Below are positions 32,512-41,273 of a stretch of 64,000 nt of DNA, piece after piece. Every line of letters begins with the position of its first letter. Positions within the stretch are counted from its first letter, which is position 1. The position numbers and the translations under genes are program-made. Source of the stretch: Pseudochrobactrum kiredjianiae (GTDB lineage: Bacteria > Pseudomonadota > Alphaproteobacteria > Rhizobiales > Rhizobiaceae); assembly GCF_030362795.1 (NCBI RefSeq), contig NZ_JAUCBM010000001.1, forward strand, positions 1,116,001-1,180,000, written 5' to 3'. The notes under the pieces are model-generated. The model was not told the DNA's origin and did not search any database. It was given only the letters and a program-made list of their open reading frames with translations.

Positions 32512-32856
32512 CTATTCACTCCATACGGCCAGTTCATTGCCGGACGGGTCGGTGAAATGAAAACGGCGGCCACCGGGGAAGCTGAAAATTGGTTTGACGA
32601 TTGTGCCGCCGGCTTTTTCAACATCAATCAGTGTCTGTTCCAGATTGTCAGAGTAGAGCACCGGCAGCGGCTTGGCATTTTTTGCCTCGTCACCCTGATA
32701 AAAACCGCCATCCAAGCCTTCAGAATGGGCAGCATAATCGGGGCCGTAATCAATAAACTTCCAGCCAAAAGCGCTGCTATAAAATGCTTTGACTTCGTTT
32801 AAGCCGCTCGTACCGGCAGGCATTTCAAGATAATCGAGTTTTCCGGTTTTACGCAT
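32512..32856 (-). CDS. VOC (glyoxalase-fold) family protein
   Basis: A 114-residue single-domain vicinal-oxygen-chelate protein: KLDYLEMPAGTSGLNEVKAFYSSAFGWKF at the start and FHFTDPSGNELAVW at the end. Such small members are often metal-dependent isomerases or ligand binders; the substrate is unknown. The ATG at 32856 is chosen since the longer frame would run into the 106-bp repeat at 32870. Confidence 0.82.
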   Translation of the reverse strand: MRKTGKLDYLEMPAGTSGLNEVKAFYSSAFGWKFIDYGPDYAAHSEGLDGGFYQGDEAKNAKPLPVLYSDNLEQTLIDVEKAGGTIVKPIFSFPGGRRFHFTDPSGNELAVWSE

Positions 32857-33295
32857 GATAGCCTCAATATATAGCATTTCCAGCAAAAGTGCGAAGCGGT
32901 TTTGCGTTGGATAATGCGTAAGAACAAATAATTACAGCGGTTCCAACGATTCAGTCTTAACTGGAACCGCTGTAAGGTTGGTAATTCTGGCCGGTCAAGC
33001 CGGTGGGAGATCAGATTGGCGCAAGCGGAATCAAACTATCAACTGATTCCGTTAAGTTGCGGAAATGCAGATGAAATCGCTTTTATCTTCTGCGAAACAT
33101 TCATTATGCCGGATAATAGACTGAAATCAAATTCTGCAAAATCGATTTAAACAAATATACCGGCGTTACGTTGCGCTTTGTTACCGGTTTTCTGCATTTT
33201 TCAGTAGCCCGCTTCCGAGCTATCGCTTAAGCAGGATGCGTGTATCCGGTATCGGCTATCATCTGCCTGTGACCGGTCATGATCAGGAGGACGGA
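32857..33295. other. Gene-free spacer before ppdK
   Basis: About 440 bases. The left part is the 106-bp repeat; the rest (32976-33295) should be the ppdK promoter and leader. No other site was recognised. Confidence 0.45.
32870..32975. repeat. 106-bp dispersed repeat, copy 1
   Basis: Matches 63578-63683 base for base without gaps except about 8 substitutions. It starts TATAGCATTTCCAGC and ends in a 13-14 bp inverted repeat (TTACAGCGGTTCCA with TGGAACCGCTGTAA) around an 18-base loop. It lies in the spacer before ppdK. Confidence 0.85.
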
Positions 33296-35962
33296 ATGGA
33301 CAAGTGGGTATATCACTTCGGTGACGGCAAAGCTGATGGCGCTGCAAGTGATCGTAATCTTCTGGGCGGCAAAGGTGCGAACCTTGCTGAAATGAGCAGT
33401 CTCGGATTGCCGGTGCCGCCGGGCTTTACCATTACCACCGATGTCTGCACCTATTATTACGACCATGACCGTTCCTATCCTGAAATTCTTAAAAATCAGG
33501 TTATGCAAGCGCTGGAAAATATTGCAGCGCTCACCGGTCGCCGTTTGGGCGATGCGGAGCGTCCGCTGCTGGTGTCTGTGCGTTCCGGTTCCCGTGCATC
33601 CATGCCGGGTATGATGGATACCGTTCTTAATCTCGGTCTTAATGATGCGACCGTTGCGGCAATTGCAGCCGAGGCCAAAGACGAGCGTTTTGCCTATGAC
33701 AGCTACCGTCGTTTCATCCAGATGTATTCTGATGTGGTGCTGGGCGTTGACCATTCCTTCTTTGAAGAAATTCTCGATGATGCCAAAGCCAGCCTTGATC
33801 TGGATGTTGATACTGATCTGACCGCCGATGACTGGCGCGGTGTGATCGACCAATACAAAGCCAAAGTTGAAGAAGAACTGGGCGAGCCTTTCCCGCAAGA
33901 GCCGGAAGCGCAGCTTTGGGGCGCGATTTCTGCCGTGTTTTCCTCATGGATGAATGCCCGCGCGATTACCTATCGCCGCTTGCATAATATTCCGGAAAAC
34001 TGGGGTACTGCGGTCAATGTGCAGGCCATGGTATTCGGTAATATGGGTGATACATCGGCAACCGGTGTGGCCTTTACCCGTAACCCTTCAACCGGTGAGC
34101 GCAAGCTCTATGGCGAGTTCCTCGTCAATGCACAGGGTGAGGATGTGGTGGCCGGTATCCGCACACCACAGAACATTACCGAAGAAGCCCGCATTGAGGC
34201 CGGTTCCGAGCGTCCTTCGCTTGAGAAAATCATGCCGGAAGCTTTTGCTGAATTCCTGAAAATTGCTGATCGTCTGGAGCAGCATTACCGCGATATGCAG
34301 GATCTGGAATTCACTATCGAGCGCGGCAAGCTCTGGATGCTGCAAACCCGTTCGGGCAAGCGGACAGCCAAAGCCGCGCTGAAAATGGCCGTGGAAATGG
34401 TTGAAGAAGGCCTGATCGGCAAACATGAAGCGGTGAACCGTATTGATCCGGCATCGCTGGATCAGCTGTTGCATCCGACCATTGATCCGAGAGCAGAACG
34501 TCATGTCGTTGGTATCGGCCTGCCTGCGTCTCCGGGTGCTGCAACCGGTGAGATCGTTTTCACCTCGGAAGATGCGGAACAGCTGAAATCCGAAGGCCGC
34601 AAGGCTATTCTGGTGCGTATTGAAACCAGCCCTGAAGATATTCACGGTATGCATGCCTCGGAAGGTATTTTGACCTCGCGCGGTGGTATGACCAGCCATG
34701 CGGCGGTTGTTGCCCGTGGTATGGGCAAGCCGTGTGTTTCCGGCGCGGGGACGCTGCGTATTGATTACCGCAACGGCACAATGCTGACAGCTGGTGGCAC
34801 CTTCAAAAAAGGCGACATCATCACCATTGATGGCGGTAGCGGTCAGGTGCTGAAAGGCACAGTTGCTATGCAGCAGCCTGAGCTTTCCGGTGATTTTGGC
34901 AAGCTGATGGTTTGGGCTGATGAAGCCCGCCGCATGAAAGTACGCACCAATGCGGAAACACCGGCTGATGCCCGTGCAGCACGTTCTTTCGGCGCGGAAG
35001 GTATTGGTCTGTGCCGCACAGAACATATGTTCTTTGAAGGCCCGCGCATTCTCGCAATGCGTGAGATGATTTTGGCATCGGATGAAAAAGGCCGCCGTGT
35101 AGCGCTGGATAAACTCCTGCCGATGCAGCGTGATGATTTTACCGAATTGTTTGAAATCATGCAGGGGCTGCCGGTTACCATTCGTCTGCTTGATCCGCCA
35201 TTGCATGAATTCCTGCCAAAGACTGCTTCAGAAATCGCCGAAGTCGCCAATGTGATGGGCGTTGATGCGGATAAGCTGCGTGAACGGGCAGAGAGCCTGC
35301 ATGAGTTCAACCCGATGCTCGGCCATCGTGGTTGCCGCCTGGCGATTTCCTATCCGGAAATTGCGGAAATGCAGACCCGCGCGATTATAGAAGCAGCGAT
35401 TGCAGCAGCTAAGATAACTGGCGAAGCGGTTATTCCGGAAATCATGGTACCGCTGGTTGGTATCAAAGCCGAGTTGGATTTTGTGAAGGCGCGGATTGAT
35501 AAGGTTGCGGCACAGATCATCGCTGAAAGCGGTGTGCAGGTCGATTATATGGTTGGTACCATGATTGAGCTGCCGCGTGCCGCGTTGCGGGCAGGGGAAC
35601 TGGCAGAGACTGCCGAATTCTTCTCCTTCGGCACCAATGACCTGACACAGACCACCTTTGGTGTCTCGCGTGATGATGCTTCATCCTTCCTGACCCAATA
35701 TCAGGCGCTGGGCATTATCGAACAGGATCCGTTTGTGACGGTGGATTTCGATGGTGTGGGTGAACTAGTGCAGCTGGCAGCTGAGCGTGGTCGCAAACAG
35801 CGGGCGGATATCAAGCTCGGCGTTTGCGGTGAGCATGGCGGTGATCCGGCATCGATCGGCTTCTATGAAAAGACCGGTCTGGATTATGTGTCCTGCTCGC
35901 CTTTCCGCGTGCCGATTGCACGACTGGCTGCGGCGCAGGCAGCCATTGCAGCCACTAAATAG
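33296..35962 (+). CDS. ppdK: Pyruvate, phosphate dikinase
   Basis: Interconverts pyruvate, ATP and phosphate with PEP, AMP and pyrophosphate. The 888-residue protein starts MDKWVYHFGDGKADG after a perfect AGGAGG. The N-terminal nucleotide-binding domain has LLGGKGANLAEM and the SGSRASMPGMMDT block, the phosphohistidine domain has GGMTSHAAVVARGMGKPCV, and the C-terminal PEP barrel has GLCRTEHMFF, LPK, and CGEHGGDP. In rhizobia it supports gluconeogenesis from dicarboxylates. Confidence 0.96.
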   Translation: MDKWVYHFGDGKADGAASDRNLLGGKGANLAEMSSLGLPVPPGFTITTDVCTYYYDHDRSYPEILKNQVMQALENIAALTGRRLGDAERPLLVSVRSGSRASMPGMMDTVLNLGLNDATVAAIAAEAKDERFAYDSYRRFIQMYSDVVLGVDHSFFEEILDDAKASLDLDVDTDLTADDWRGVIDQYKAKVEEELGEPFPQEPEAQLWGAISAVFSSWMNARAITYRRLHNIPENWGTAVNVQAMVFGNMGDTSATGVAFTRNPSTGERKLYGEFLVNAQGEDVVAGIRTPQNITEEARIEAGSERPSLEKIMPEAFAEFLKIADRLEQHYRDMQDLEFTIERGKLWMLQTRSGKRTAKAALKMAVEMVEEGLIGKHEAVNRIDPASLDQLLHPTIDPRAERHVVGIGLPASPGAATGEIVFTSEDAEQLKSEGRKAILVRIETSPEDIHGMHASEGILTSRGGMTSHAAVVARGMGKPCVSGAGTLRIDYRNGTMLTAGGTFKKGDIITIDGGSGQVLKGTVAMQQPELSGDFGKLMVWADEARRMKVRTNAETPADARAARSFGAEGIGLCRTEHMFFEGPRILAMREMILASDEKGRRVALDKLLPMQRDDFTELFEIMQGLPVTIRLLDPPLHEFLPKTASEIAEVANVMGVDADKLRERAESLHEFNPMLGHRGCRLAISYPEIAEMQTRAIIEAAIAAAKITGEAVIPEIMVPLVGIKAELDFVKARIDKVAAQIIAESGVQVDYMVGTMIELPRAALRAGELAETAEFFSFGTNDLTQTTFGVSRDDASSFLTQYQALGIIEQDPFVTVDFDGVGELVQLAAERGRKQRADIKLGVCGEHGGDPASIGFYEKTGLDYVSCSPFRVPIARLAAAQAAIAATK

Positions 35963-35981
35963 CCATACTAAAATTCAAGAG

Positions 35982-36016
35982 AAATGCGCCGGATTCAATA
36001 TCCGGCGCATTTGTGG
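35982..36016 (+). terminator. Terminator after ppdK
   Basis: Stem AAATGCGCCGGA with its complement around a 7-base loop, 20 bases after the ppdK stop. Confidence 0.8.
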
Positions 36017-36059
36017 TTTCTGCTGTTCAGATTATTCTTCAATTATGAGCCGGTGTACA

Positions 36060-36938
36060 ATGCCTGTTTTGAAATCTTTGCTTCTGGGTCTGAGCCTGAC
36101 TATTGGTGTAACTGCAGCTTTTGCCGCAGATGAGGCGTTGCTCTCGCCCAAAATTTCACAGCGGCATCTGATTATCGAGCCGCAGCTTAATCTGGCGGGA
36201 CAATCAAATCCGATACAGGTGGCGCTGACGCTTGATGCCTGCTCCGGCGATATTGATCACCGCATTCTTGATGTGCTGGTGCAGGAGAAAATTCCGGCAA
36301 CCTTATTTGTGACCGCACGCTGGTTGCGCCGTAATCAGGCGGCGATTGAAGTGCTCAAAGCGCATCCGGATTTGTTTGCGATTGAGAATCACGGGGCAGA
36401 ACACGTGCCTGCCATTACAGTGCTCAAGACCATGTATGGTATTCCGACAGCCGGAACACCGGCTGCGATTGAGGCTGAAGTGAAAGGCGGCGCGGATAAG
36501 ATCACTGAAACTTTCGGAACGCAGCCGCAATGGTATCGCGATGCAACAGCCCGTTATTCCACCGATGCGGTGCGTCAGATTGAAGGCATGGGCTATAAGA
36601 TTGCCGGCTATTCGCTGAATGGTGATCGGGGCGCTTCATTGCCAGCGGCAACGGTTGCAAGGCGGATATCCTATGCCAAAGACGGTGATGTGATCATCTC
36701 TCACATTAACCAGCCGAAACGGGCCTCCGGTGCCGGTGTTGCTGAGGGCATTATCGCGCTGAAGAAAAAGGGTGTGCAGTTTCAATTGCTGAAAGACATG
36801 CCTGCCCGTGCTGCACCGAATGTTGTGAGCGAAACAATGCCACATCATGAATCTATATTGCAGAAAAGTAATAAAACGCCTTCAAAAATAAGCACAAAAG
36901 CAACTCAGCCTGAAACTGTAACAGCTCCAGCTGAGTGA
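36060..36938 (+). CDS. Exported polysaccharide deacetylase-like protein
   Basis: A 292-residue protein with signal peptide (MPVLKSLLLGLSLTIGVTAAFA). The NodB-type core is altered: instead of TFDDG it reads LTLDACSGDID, and the metal histidines are in IENHGAEHVPA, with DVIISHINQP near the end. Similar proteins form a Rhizobiales subfamily whose activity is not defined. A threonine/lysine-rich tail follows the domain. The start could also be the in-frame ATG at 36045; neither has a clear Shine-Dalgarno. Confidence 0.8.
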   Translation: MPVLKSLLLGLSLTIGVTAAFAADEALLSPKISQRHLIIEPQLNLAGQSNPIQVALTLDACSGDIDHRILDVLVQEKIPATLFVTARWLRRNQAAIEVLKAHPDLFAIENHGAEHVPAITVLKTMYGIPTAGTPAAIEAEVKGGADKITETFGTQPQWYRDATARYSTDAVRQIEGMGYKIAGYSLNGDRGASLPAATVARRISYAKDGDVIISHINQPKRASGAGVAEGIIALKKKGVQFQLLKDMPARAAPNVVSETMPHHESILQKSNKTPSKISTKATQPETVTAPAE

Positions 36939-36960
36939 TGAATTTGTTTGTGCGGGGGAC

Positions 36961-37341
36961 TCAGAAGTCGTTTTTGAGCTTGCCCATCACGGCTGCATAA
37001 TTGCGGCCGAGACTCTCAAACAGCACATTATTGCCTGAGAGCGGTTCGTGCGACAGTGTCAGGCCATCATTGAGCAGTGTGACAAAAACCACCTGCTCCT
37101 GATTGCCTGAAGGCACAAGAATAGCTCCGATGCGCTGCGCATTGGTTGTATCAAGCGCTGGCATATTAAACAGGACTTCACCGCCGACAATGTCGGCAGC
37201 TTTCGCTAATGATAAGTCAAAACCGTCGGTCAGAACATCCTGCGCTCCCAGCGCAAATTCGACCTCAACAGCTTCCAGTGACGCACTCTCCTCAGATGCG
37301 GCTATCATATTATCTGACGGGGAAGAGGGCGTCTGCCTCAT
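36961..37341 (-). CDS. Hypothetical protein
   Basis: A 126-residue acidic protein with no signal, helix or recognised motif. The stretch RIGAILVPSGNQEQVVFVTLLNDG suggests an alpha/beta fold and LGRNYAAVMGKLKNDF a terminal helix. It is convergent with the deacetylase gene, 22 bases away. Codon pattern and the clean antisense context support it being real, but no function can be proposed. Confidence 0.55.
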   Translation of the reverse strand: MRQTPSSPSDNMIAASEESASLEAVEVEFALGAQDVLTDGFDLSLAKAADIVGGEVLFNMPALDTTNAQRIGAILVPSGNQEQVVFVTLLNDGLTLSHEPLSGNNVLFESLGRNYAAVMGKLKNDF

Positions 37342-37724
37342 CTATGGGCTTCTCCGGTGTATAATTGTCGTAACGCTTAAGCCGATGATGCCAGCTTAAG
37401 AGCCCAATGCAATTTCATTTTGGTGGTTTGTGATAATATCATGATAAATAAAAATGTTTCCCTTTTATCTATCGTTAATCACAGGTCTTTAGCTATTCGT
37501 CTCCTGATAAACCTGACAGCTATGCTGTGTTCGCATAATTCCAGACCGGAAACGGGATGTGATTGCCTTTGAGGGTAATTCGCTATATTTTTCAATTAAT
37601 ACATAATCTATCTTAAAGCCCTTCACACGGAGCAGAATGCGCTCTAGGCTTTGCTAAATAGTTTTCGTAAATCAAAAAGCAAGTGCGGTTTTTGGCTAAA
37701 ACGCAACCGGTAGAACAGCCCTTC
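37342..37724. other. Intergenic region between divergent genes
   Basis: About 340-380 AT-rich bases containing the promoters of the hypothetical gene (left) and the DUF1499 gene (right). No further element recognised. Confidence 0.4.
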
Positions 37725-38603
37725 ATGCTTGATAATTATTACATCCGGCGCAAAACAAGCCGTCGTCATTCGCGCTCAGCCCGTTATGCACCGGCTTGCG
37801 CATTTATCGGTTTTTGCCTGCTGGTTGTCGGTGTTGCATTGCATCGGTTCAGTCTGATTCAACAGCCTGATCTGGTGTTTCTTGTGGCGCTGTCAGTGTT
37901 TTTTGCAGTGCTGGCTTTACTGCTCTCAGTCAAATCATTTTACAATCTGTGGCGCAGTGGCGATACCGGTGGCCGTCGCGCTTTACGCGCCAGTTTTCTT
38001 GCTATCCTGACATTGGTGCCGCCTGCACTTGTGTTGGTGCAAATCAGTGTAACACCACGTATTCATGATATTTCCACCGATCTCGAAAATTCTGTGCAGT
38101 TCAACACGGTGATGTCCAATGAACCGGATTTATTGCAGGGGCATGAACCGAATTTTCGTATCAGAATGCTGTCCTATTTGGGGCTGAATGATCTGATCGC
38201 AGAAAACAGCCTGACGAGCGATGCGGTGCCGGATATGTTGCAACAGATTTCGGCCTATCCGGAAGTGAGCGGCAGGCAATATGACAGTGCGCAGGATCAT
38301 GTTCTGAAGGCTGTGCTGAAGGTGATGAAGGAACAGGGCATCACGGCCACCGGTAGCGCAGGCGTTGCCGGTGAGGACATTGATGTCAGCGTTGAAGGTG
38401 TGGCGAAGACTTTGATACTGGGCTTGCGCAGTGATCTGGCCGTGCGGCTGCGAGATGAGGCAGAACAGACAACGGTTGATATGCGCGCAGTGTCACGTTA
38501 CGGGCGTTATGATTTAGGTTTCAATGCCGCATTGATTGAGAGTTTCTTCAATGCGCTTGATCTGGAAATGCGCAATGCCGTGCCGGATGCACCGGAAGAA
38601 TAA
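37725..38603 (+). CDS. DUF1499-type membrane protein
   Basis: About 292 residues. A basic N-terminus (RRKTSRRHSRSARY) precedes three membrane helices (about residues 24-110), and the remainder is soluble and likely periplasmic, with QYDSAQDHVLKAVLKVMKEQG and VDMRAVSRYGRYDLGFNAALIESFF, the DUF1499 pattern. Function unknown. Start may instead be GTG 37683 (14 residues longer); neither has a good Shine-Dalgarno. Confidence 0.75.
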   Translation: MLDNYYIRRKTSRRHSRSARYAPACAFIGFCLLVVGVALHRFSLIQQPDLVFLVALSVFFAVLALLLSVKSFYNLWRSGDTGGRRALRASFLAILTLVPPALVLVQISVTPRIHDISTDLENSVQFNTVMSNEPDLLQGHEPNFRIRMLSYLGLNDLIAENSLTSDAVPDMLQQISAYPEVSGRQYDSAQDHVLKAVLKVMKEQGITATGSAGVAGEDIDVSVEGVAKTLILGLRSDLAVRLRDEAEQTTVDMRAVSRYGRYDLGFNAALIESFFNALDLEMRNAVPDAPEE

Positions 38604-38606
38604 AGG

Positions 38607-39515
38607 TTAGGCCGGACGATAGAGACTATCCGGCATCGGATCACCTTCGGTCAGTACTAATCCACGTGATACCAGATCCTCCAGATGGGCAAAGACCGAA
38701 AGCCCTGCGGCGCCATGCAGACGCGGATCGGTGTCGCGATAAATCGCAGCAACCATCTGTGCGATGGTTTCATCACCTTGCATCACACGCTCCAGTACTG
38801 CCCGTTCACGCATCTTGCGGTGTGTTTTTAACCCGCGCAGAAAACGATGCGGCGTGGCAATAGGCGCGCCATGCCCCGGAAAATACAGCACATCTTTGCG
38901 GTTAAGCAGCTTCTCCAGTGATTGCATATAGGCACTCATTGAGCCGTCCGGCGGCGCAACAATCGTAGTTGCCCATGCCATGACATGATCGGCAGAGAAC
39001 AGGATGCCACGCTCCGGTAACGCAAAACAGGCATGATTGGCCATATGTCCTGGTGTGTGGATCACTTCCACAGACCAGTCAGTATTGCTGAAAATCTCGC
39101 CATCTTTGGCGCAAATATCCGGTGTAAAATCTGAGTCTACACTGGCATCCAGTGCGTTACTTTCACCGTCAAACAACGGGCGGGCAGACTGATGCGGGCC
39201 CTGTGCAACAATGGTCGCGCCGGTCTCGCGCTTCAGTCTTGCGGCAAGGGGGGAGTGATCGCGATGAGTGTGGCTGACAAAAATATGACTGACTGGCCTG
39301 CCGGCAATGGTACGCAGCAAAGTTTCAAAATGCGCTTCATCCTCAGGCCCCGGATCAATAATACCGAGCTGGTCTTTGCCGATAATATAGCTGTTGGTGC
39401 CAAAACCAGTAAAAGCATTGGCATTATTCACGGTAACGCGCAGAATATCCGGTGCGATCTCTACCGCTTCACCATAGGCCGGATCAAATTGCATATCGAA
39501 CTTCAGAGACATCAA
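38607..39515 (-). CDS. MBL-fold metallohydrolase
   Basis: A 302-residue metallo-beta-lactamase-fold hydrolase. Metal ligands are seen in FVSHTHRDHSPLAARL, in IHTPGHMANH, in LFSADHVMAW and in LYFPGHGAPI. The C-terminal winged-helix-like part (ERAVLERVMQGDETIAQMVAAIY) matches the LACTB2-like group, some of which are nucleases or thioesterases. Substrate unknown. It ends only 3 bases from the DUF1499 stop, convergent. Confidence 0.88.
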   Translation of the reverse strand: MMSLKFDMQFDPAYGEAVEIAPDILRVTVNNANAFTGFGTNSYIIGKDQLGIIDPGPEDEAHFETLLRTIAGRPVSHIFVSHTHRDHSPLAARLKRETGATIVAQGPHQSARPLFDGESNALDASVDSDFTPDICAKDGEIFSNTDWSVEVIHTPGHMANHACFALPERGILFSADHVMAWATTIVAPPDGSMSAYMQSLEKLLNRKDVLYFPGHGAPIATPHRFLRGLKTHRKMRERAVLERVMQGDETIAQMVAAIYRDTDPRLHGAAGLSVFAHLEDLVSRGLVLTEGDPMPDSLYRPA

Positions 39516-39609
39516 AGAGACTTTCCGGCAGGCATCACGATAATAACAGAGTGTCTATAAAGGCTTTTCGGTGACTTGTCCCGTTTATCCACTCGATATA
39601 TTATAATTG

Positions 39610-39636
39610 ACAATTATTGTTAAAATTGTCGACAAT
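39610..39636. promoter_or_regulatory. Paired dyads before the purine cluster
   Basis: Two palindromes sharing the ACAAT/ATTGT half-site: ACAATTATTGT (39610-39620) and ATTGTCGACAAT (39625-39636), with a further TTGACAA at 39643. They lie about 60-90 bases before puuE, between divergent genes, and look like an operator for a dimeric repressor (GntR- or MarR-type would fit). No regulator gene is present nearby. Confidence 0.45.
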
Positions 39637-39698
39637 ATTAGATTGACAAAAGAGCGGTAGTTTTATCAATTTGCGCAAAGAGAATTGGGGAGCAGAAC

Positions 39699-40616
39699 AT
39701 GCAAAAATGTGGTGATCGGGAATTTATCGGTTATGGCCGTCATACGCCGGATCCGCGCTGGCCGAACGGCGCGCAGATCGCGGTGCAATTTGTGGTCAAT
39801 TATGAAGAGGGCGGGGAGAGCTGCATTCTCGACGGGGATGCCGGTTCTGAATGCCTGTTGTCTGAAATTGTCGGCGCGCAAAGCTGGGTACAGCAGCGCA
39901 ACCAGAATATGGAATCGATCTACGAGTATGGAGCGCGCTCCGGTTTCTGGCGGTTGTGGCGCATGTTCACCAAGCGCAATATGGATGTGACGGTCTATGG
40001 CGTGACCAAAGCGATGGAGCGCAATCCGGAAGCCGTTGCAGCGATGAAAGAAGCGGGTTGGGAAATTGCCAGCCACGGTCTGCGTTGGCTGGAATATAAG
40101 GATTTCACGGAAGAAGAAGAACGCCGTCATATTCAGGAAGCTGTGCGTCTGCATACGGAACTGACCGGTGAGCGTCCTTACGGTATCTATCAGGGCAAAC
40201 CTTCCGACAATACGCTGCGGCTGGTGATGGAAGAAGGCGGTTTTCTTTATTCCGCTGATTCCTATGCTGATGAACTGCCTTATTGGATTGAAGGGCCAAA
40301 AGAGCCGTTTTTGATCGTACCTTATACGCTCGATACCAATGATATGCGTTTTGCGACACCACAAGGTTTTAATGCGGGTGACCAGTTCTTCAATTATCTG
40401 AAAGACACCTTTGATGTGCTCTACCGCGAAGGCGCGGAAGGTGCGCCAAAGATGATGTCTGTTGGTCTGCACTGCCGCCTTGTCGGTCGTCCGGGTCGTG
40501 CCGCAGCTTTGGAGCGTTTTTTGGATTATGTGCAGTCCCATGAAAAAGTCTGGGTTGCCAAACGTATTAATATTGCCCGCCATTGGCATGAACATCACAA
40601 ACCGGCAGGGCAATAA
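39699..40616 (+). CDS. puuE: Allantoinase PuuE (polysaccharide-deacetylase-like)
   Basis: Hydrolyses allantoin to allantoate. PuuE is the cofactor-light allantoinase of the NodB superfamily, distinct from the dihydroorotase-like enzyme. The 305-residue sequence shows FIGYGRHTPDPRWPNGAQIAVQ, EYGARSGFWRLWRMF, WEIASHGLRWLEY and VGLHCRLVGRPGRAAAL, all typical. It opens the purine degradation cluster, followed 2 bases later by allA. Confidence 0.93.
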   Translation: MQKCGDREFIGYGRHTPDPRWPNGAQIAVQFVVNYEEGGESCILDGDAGSECLLSEIVGAQSWVQQRNQNMESIYEYGARSGFWRLWRMFTKRNMDVTVYGVTKAMERNPEAVAAMKEAGWEIASHGLRWLEYKDFTEEEERRHIQEAVRLHTELTGERPYGIYQGKPSDNTLRLVMEEGGFLYSADSYADELPYWIEGPKEPFLIVPYTLDTNDMRFATPQGFNAGDQFFNYLKDTFDVLYREGAEGAPKMMSVGLHCRLVGRPGRAAALERFLDYVQSHEKVWVAKRINIARHWHEHHKPAGQ

Positions 40617-40618
40617 TC

Positions 40619-41125
40619 ATGGAACTGATAAATTTGCCGGTACGGGCTTTGACGCCGGAAGATTTTGCACCTTTCGGGGATATTATCGAGACAGGGTTAG
40701 GCGAGGTTAAACTCATTAACTGGGACATTACCGAGCGCCACCATGCTTTGGCAAAAGCCGATGTTATTGGCGAAGAGCCTCAGGTTTTGATCAATATCTT
40801 TCGTAGCAAGCCATGGGAGTTACCGCTGACCATTAAAATGGTTGAACGGCATCCGCTAGGCTCACAAGCTTTTATGCCGCTCAACGGGCGTGACTATCTG
40901 GTGGTGGTTGCAGAAGATAATAATGGTGTTCCGCATGCACCGGTCGCTTTTCTGGCAAAGGGCAATCAGGGCGTGAATTATCATCGCAATGTTTGGCATC
41001 ATCCGTTGCTGGCTCTCGATGAGACTTCGGATTTTCTGGTGGTAGATCGTGGTGGTGCGGGCAATAATCTGGAGGAATATTACTTCCCGCAGCAAAATTT
41101 CACGATTTCCAACAGGAGTATTTGA
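40619..41125 (+). CDS. allA: Ureidoglycolate lyase
   Basis: Splits ureidoglycolate to glyoxylate and urea. The 168-residue cupin-like protein begins with LPVRALTPEDFAPFGDII and has FRSKPWELPLTIKMVERHPLGSQAFMPL and NYHRNVWHHPLLAL, the family's signature. Its start is 2 bases after the puuE stop, so the two are translationally linked. Confidence 0.92.
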   Translation: MELINLPVRALTPEDFAPFGDIIETGLGEVKLINWDITERHHALAKADVIGEEPQVLINIFRSKPWELPLTIKMVERHPLGSQAFMPLNGRDYLVVVAEDNNGVPHAPVAFLAKGNQGVNYHRNVWHHPLLALDETSDFLVVDRGGAGNNLEEYYFPQQNFTISNRSI

Positions 41126-41273
41126 CCATCCGGTAAGATGAAGAAAACAGATATAGTTTAAAAGCGGCATGGAAAGTACGGAAATGTCGCTTTAAAACGC
41201 ATCTCAAAGCTAATTTGCCGCATTCATCACAGCACATCTTGACGGCCATTCAGAGGCGTAACAATCTGGTCTC

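Noticed and set aside
35787-36059. Long N-terminal extension of the polysaccharide deacetylase frame
   Set aside because: It overlaps the end of ppdK and its terminator in another frame; the signal peptide begins at 36060.
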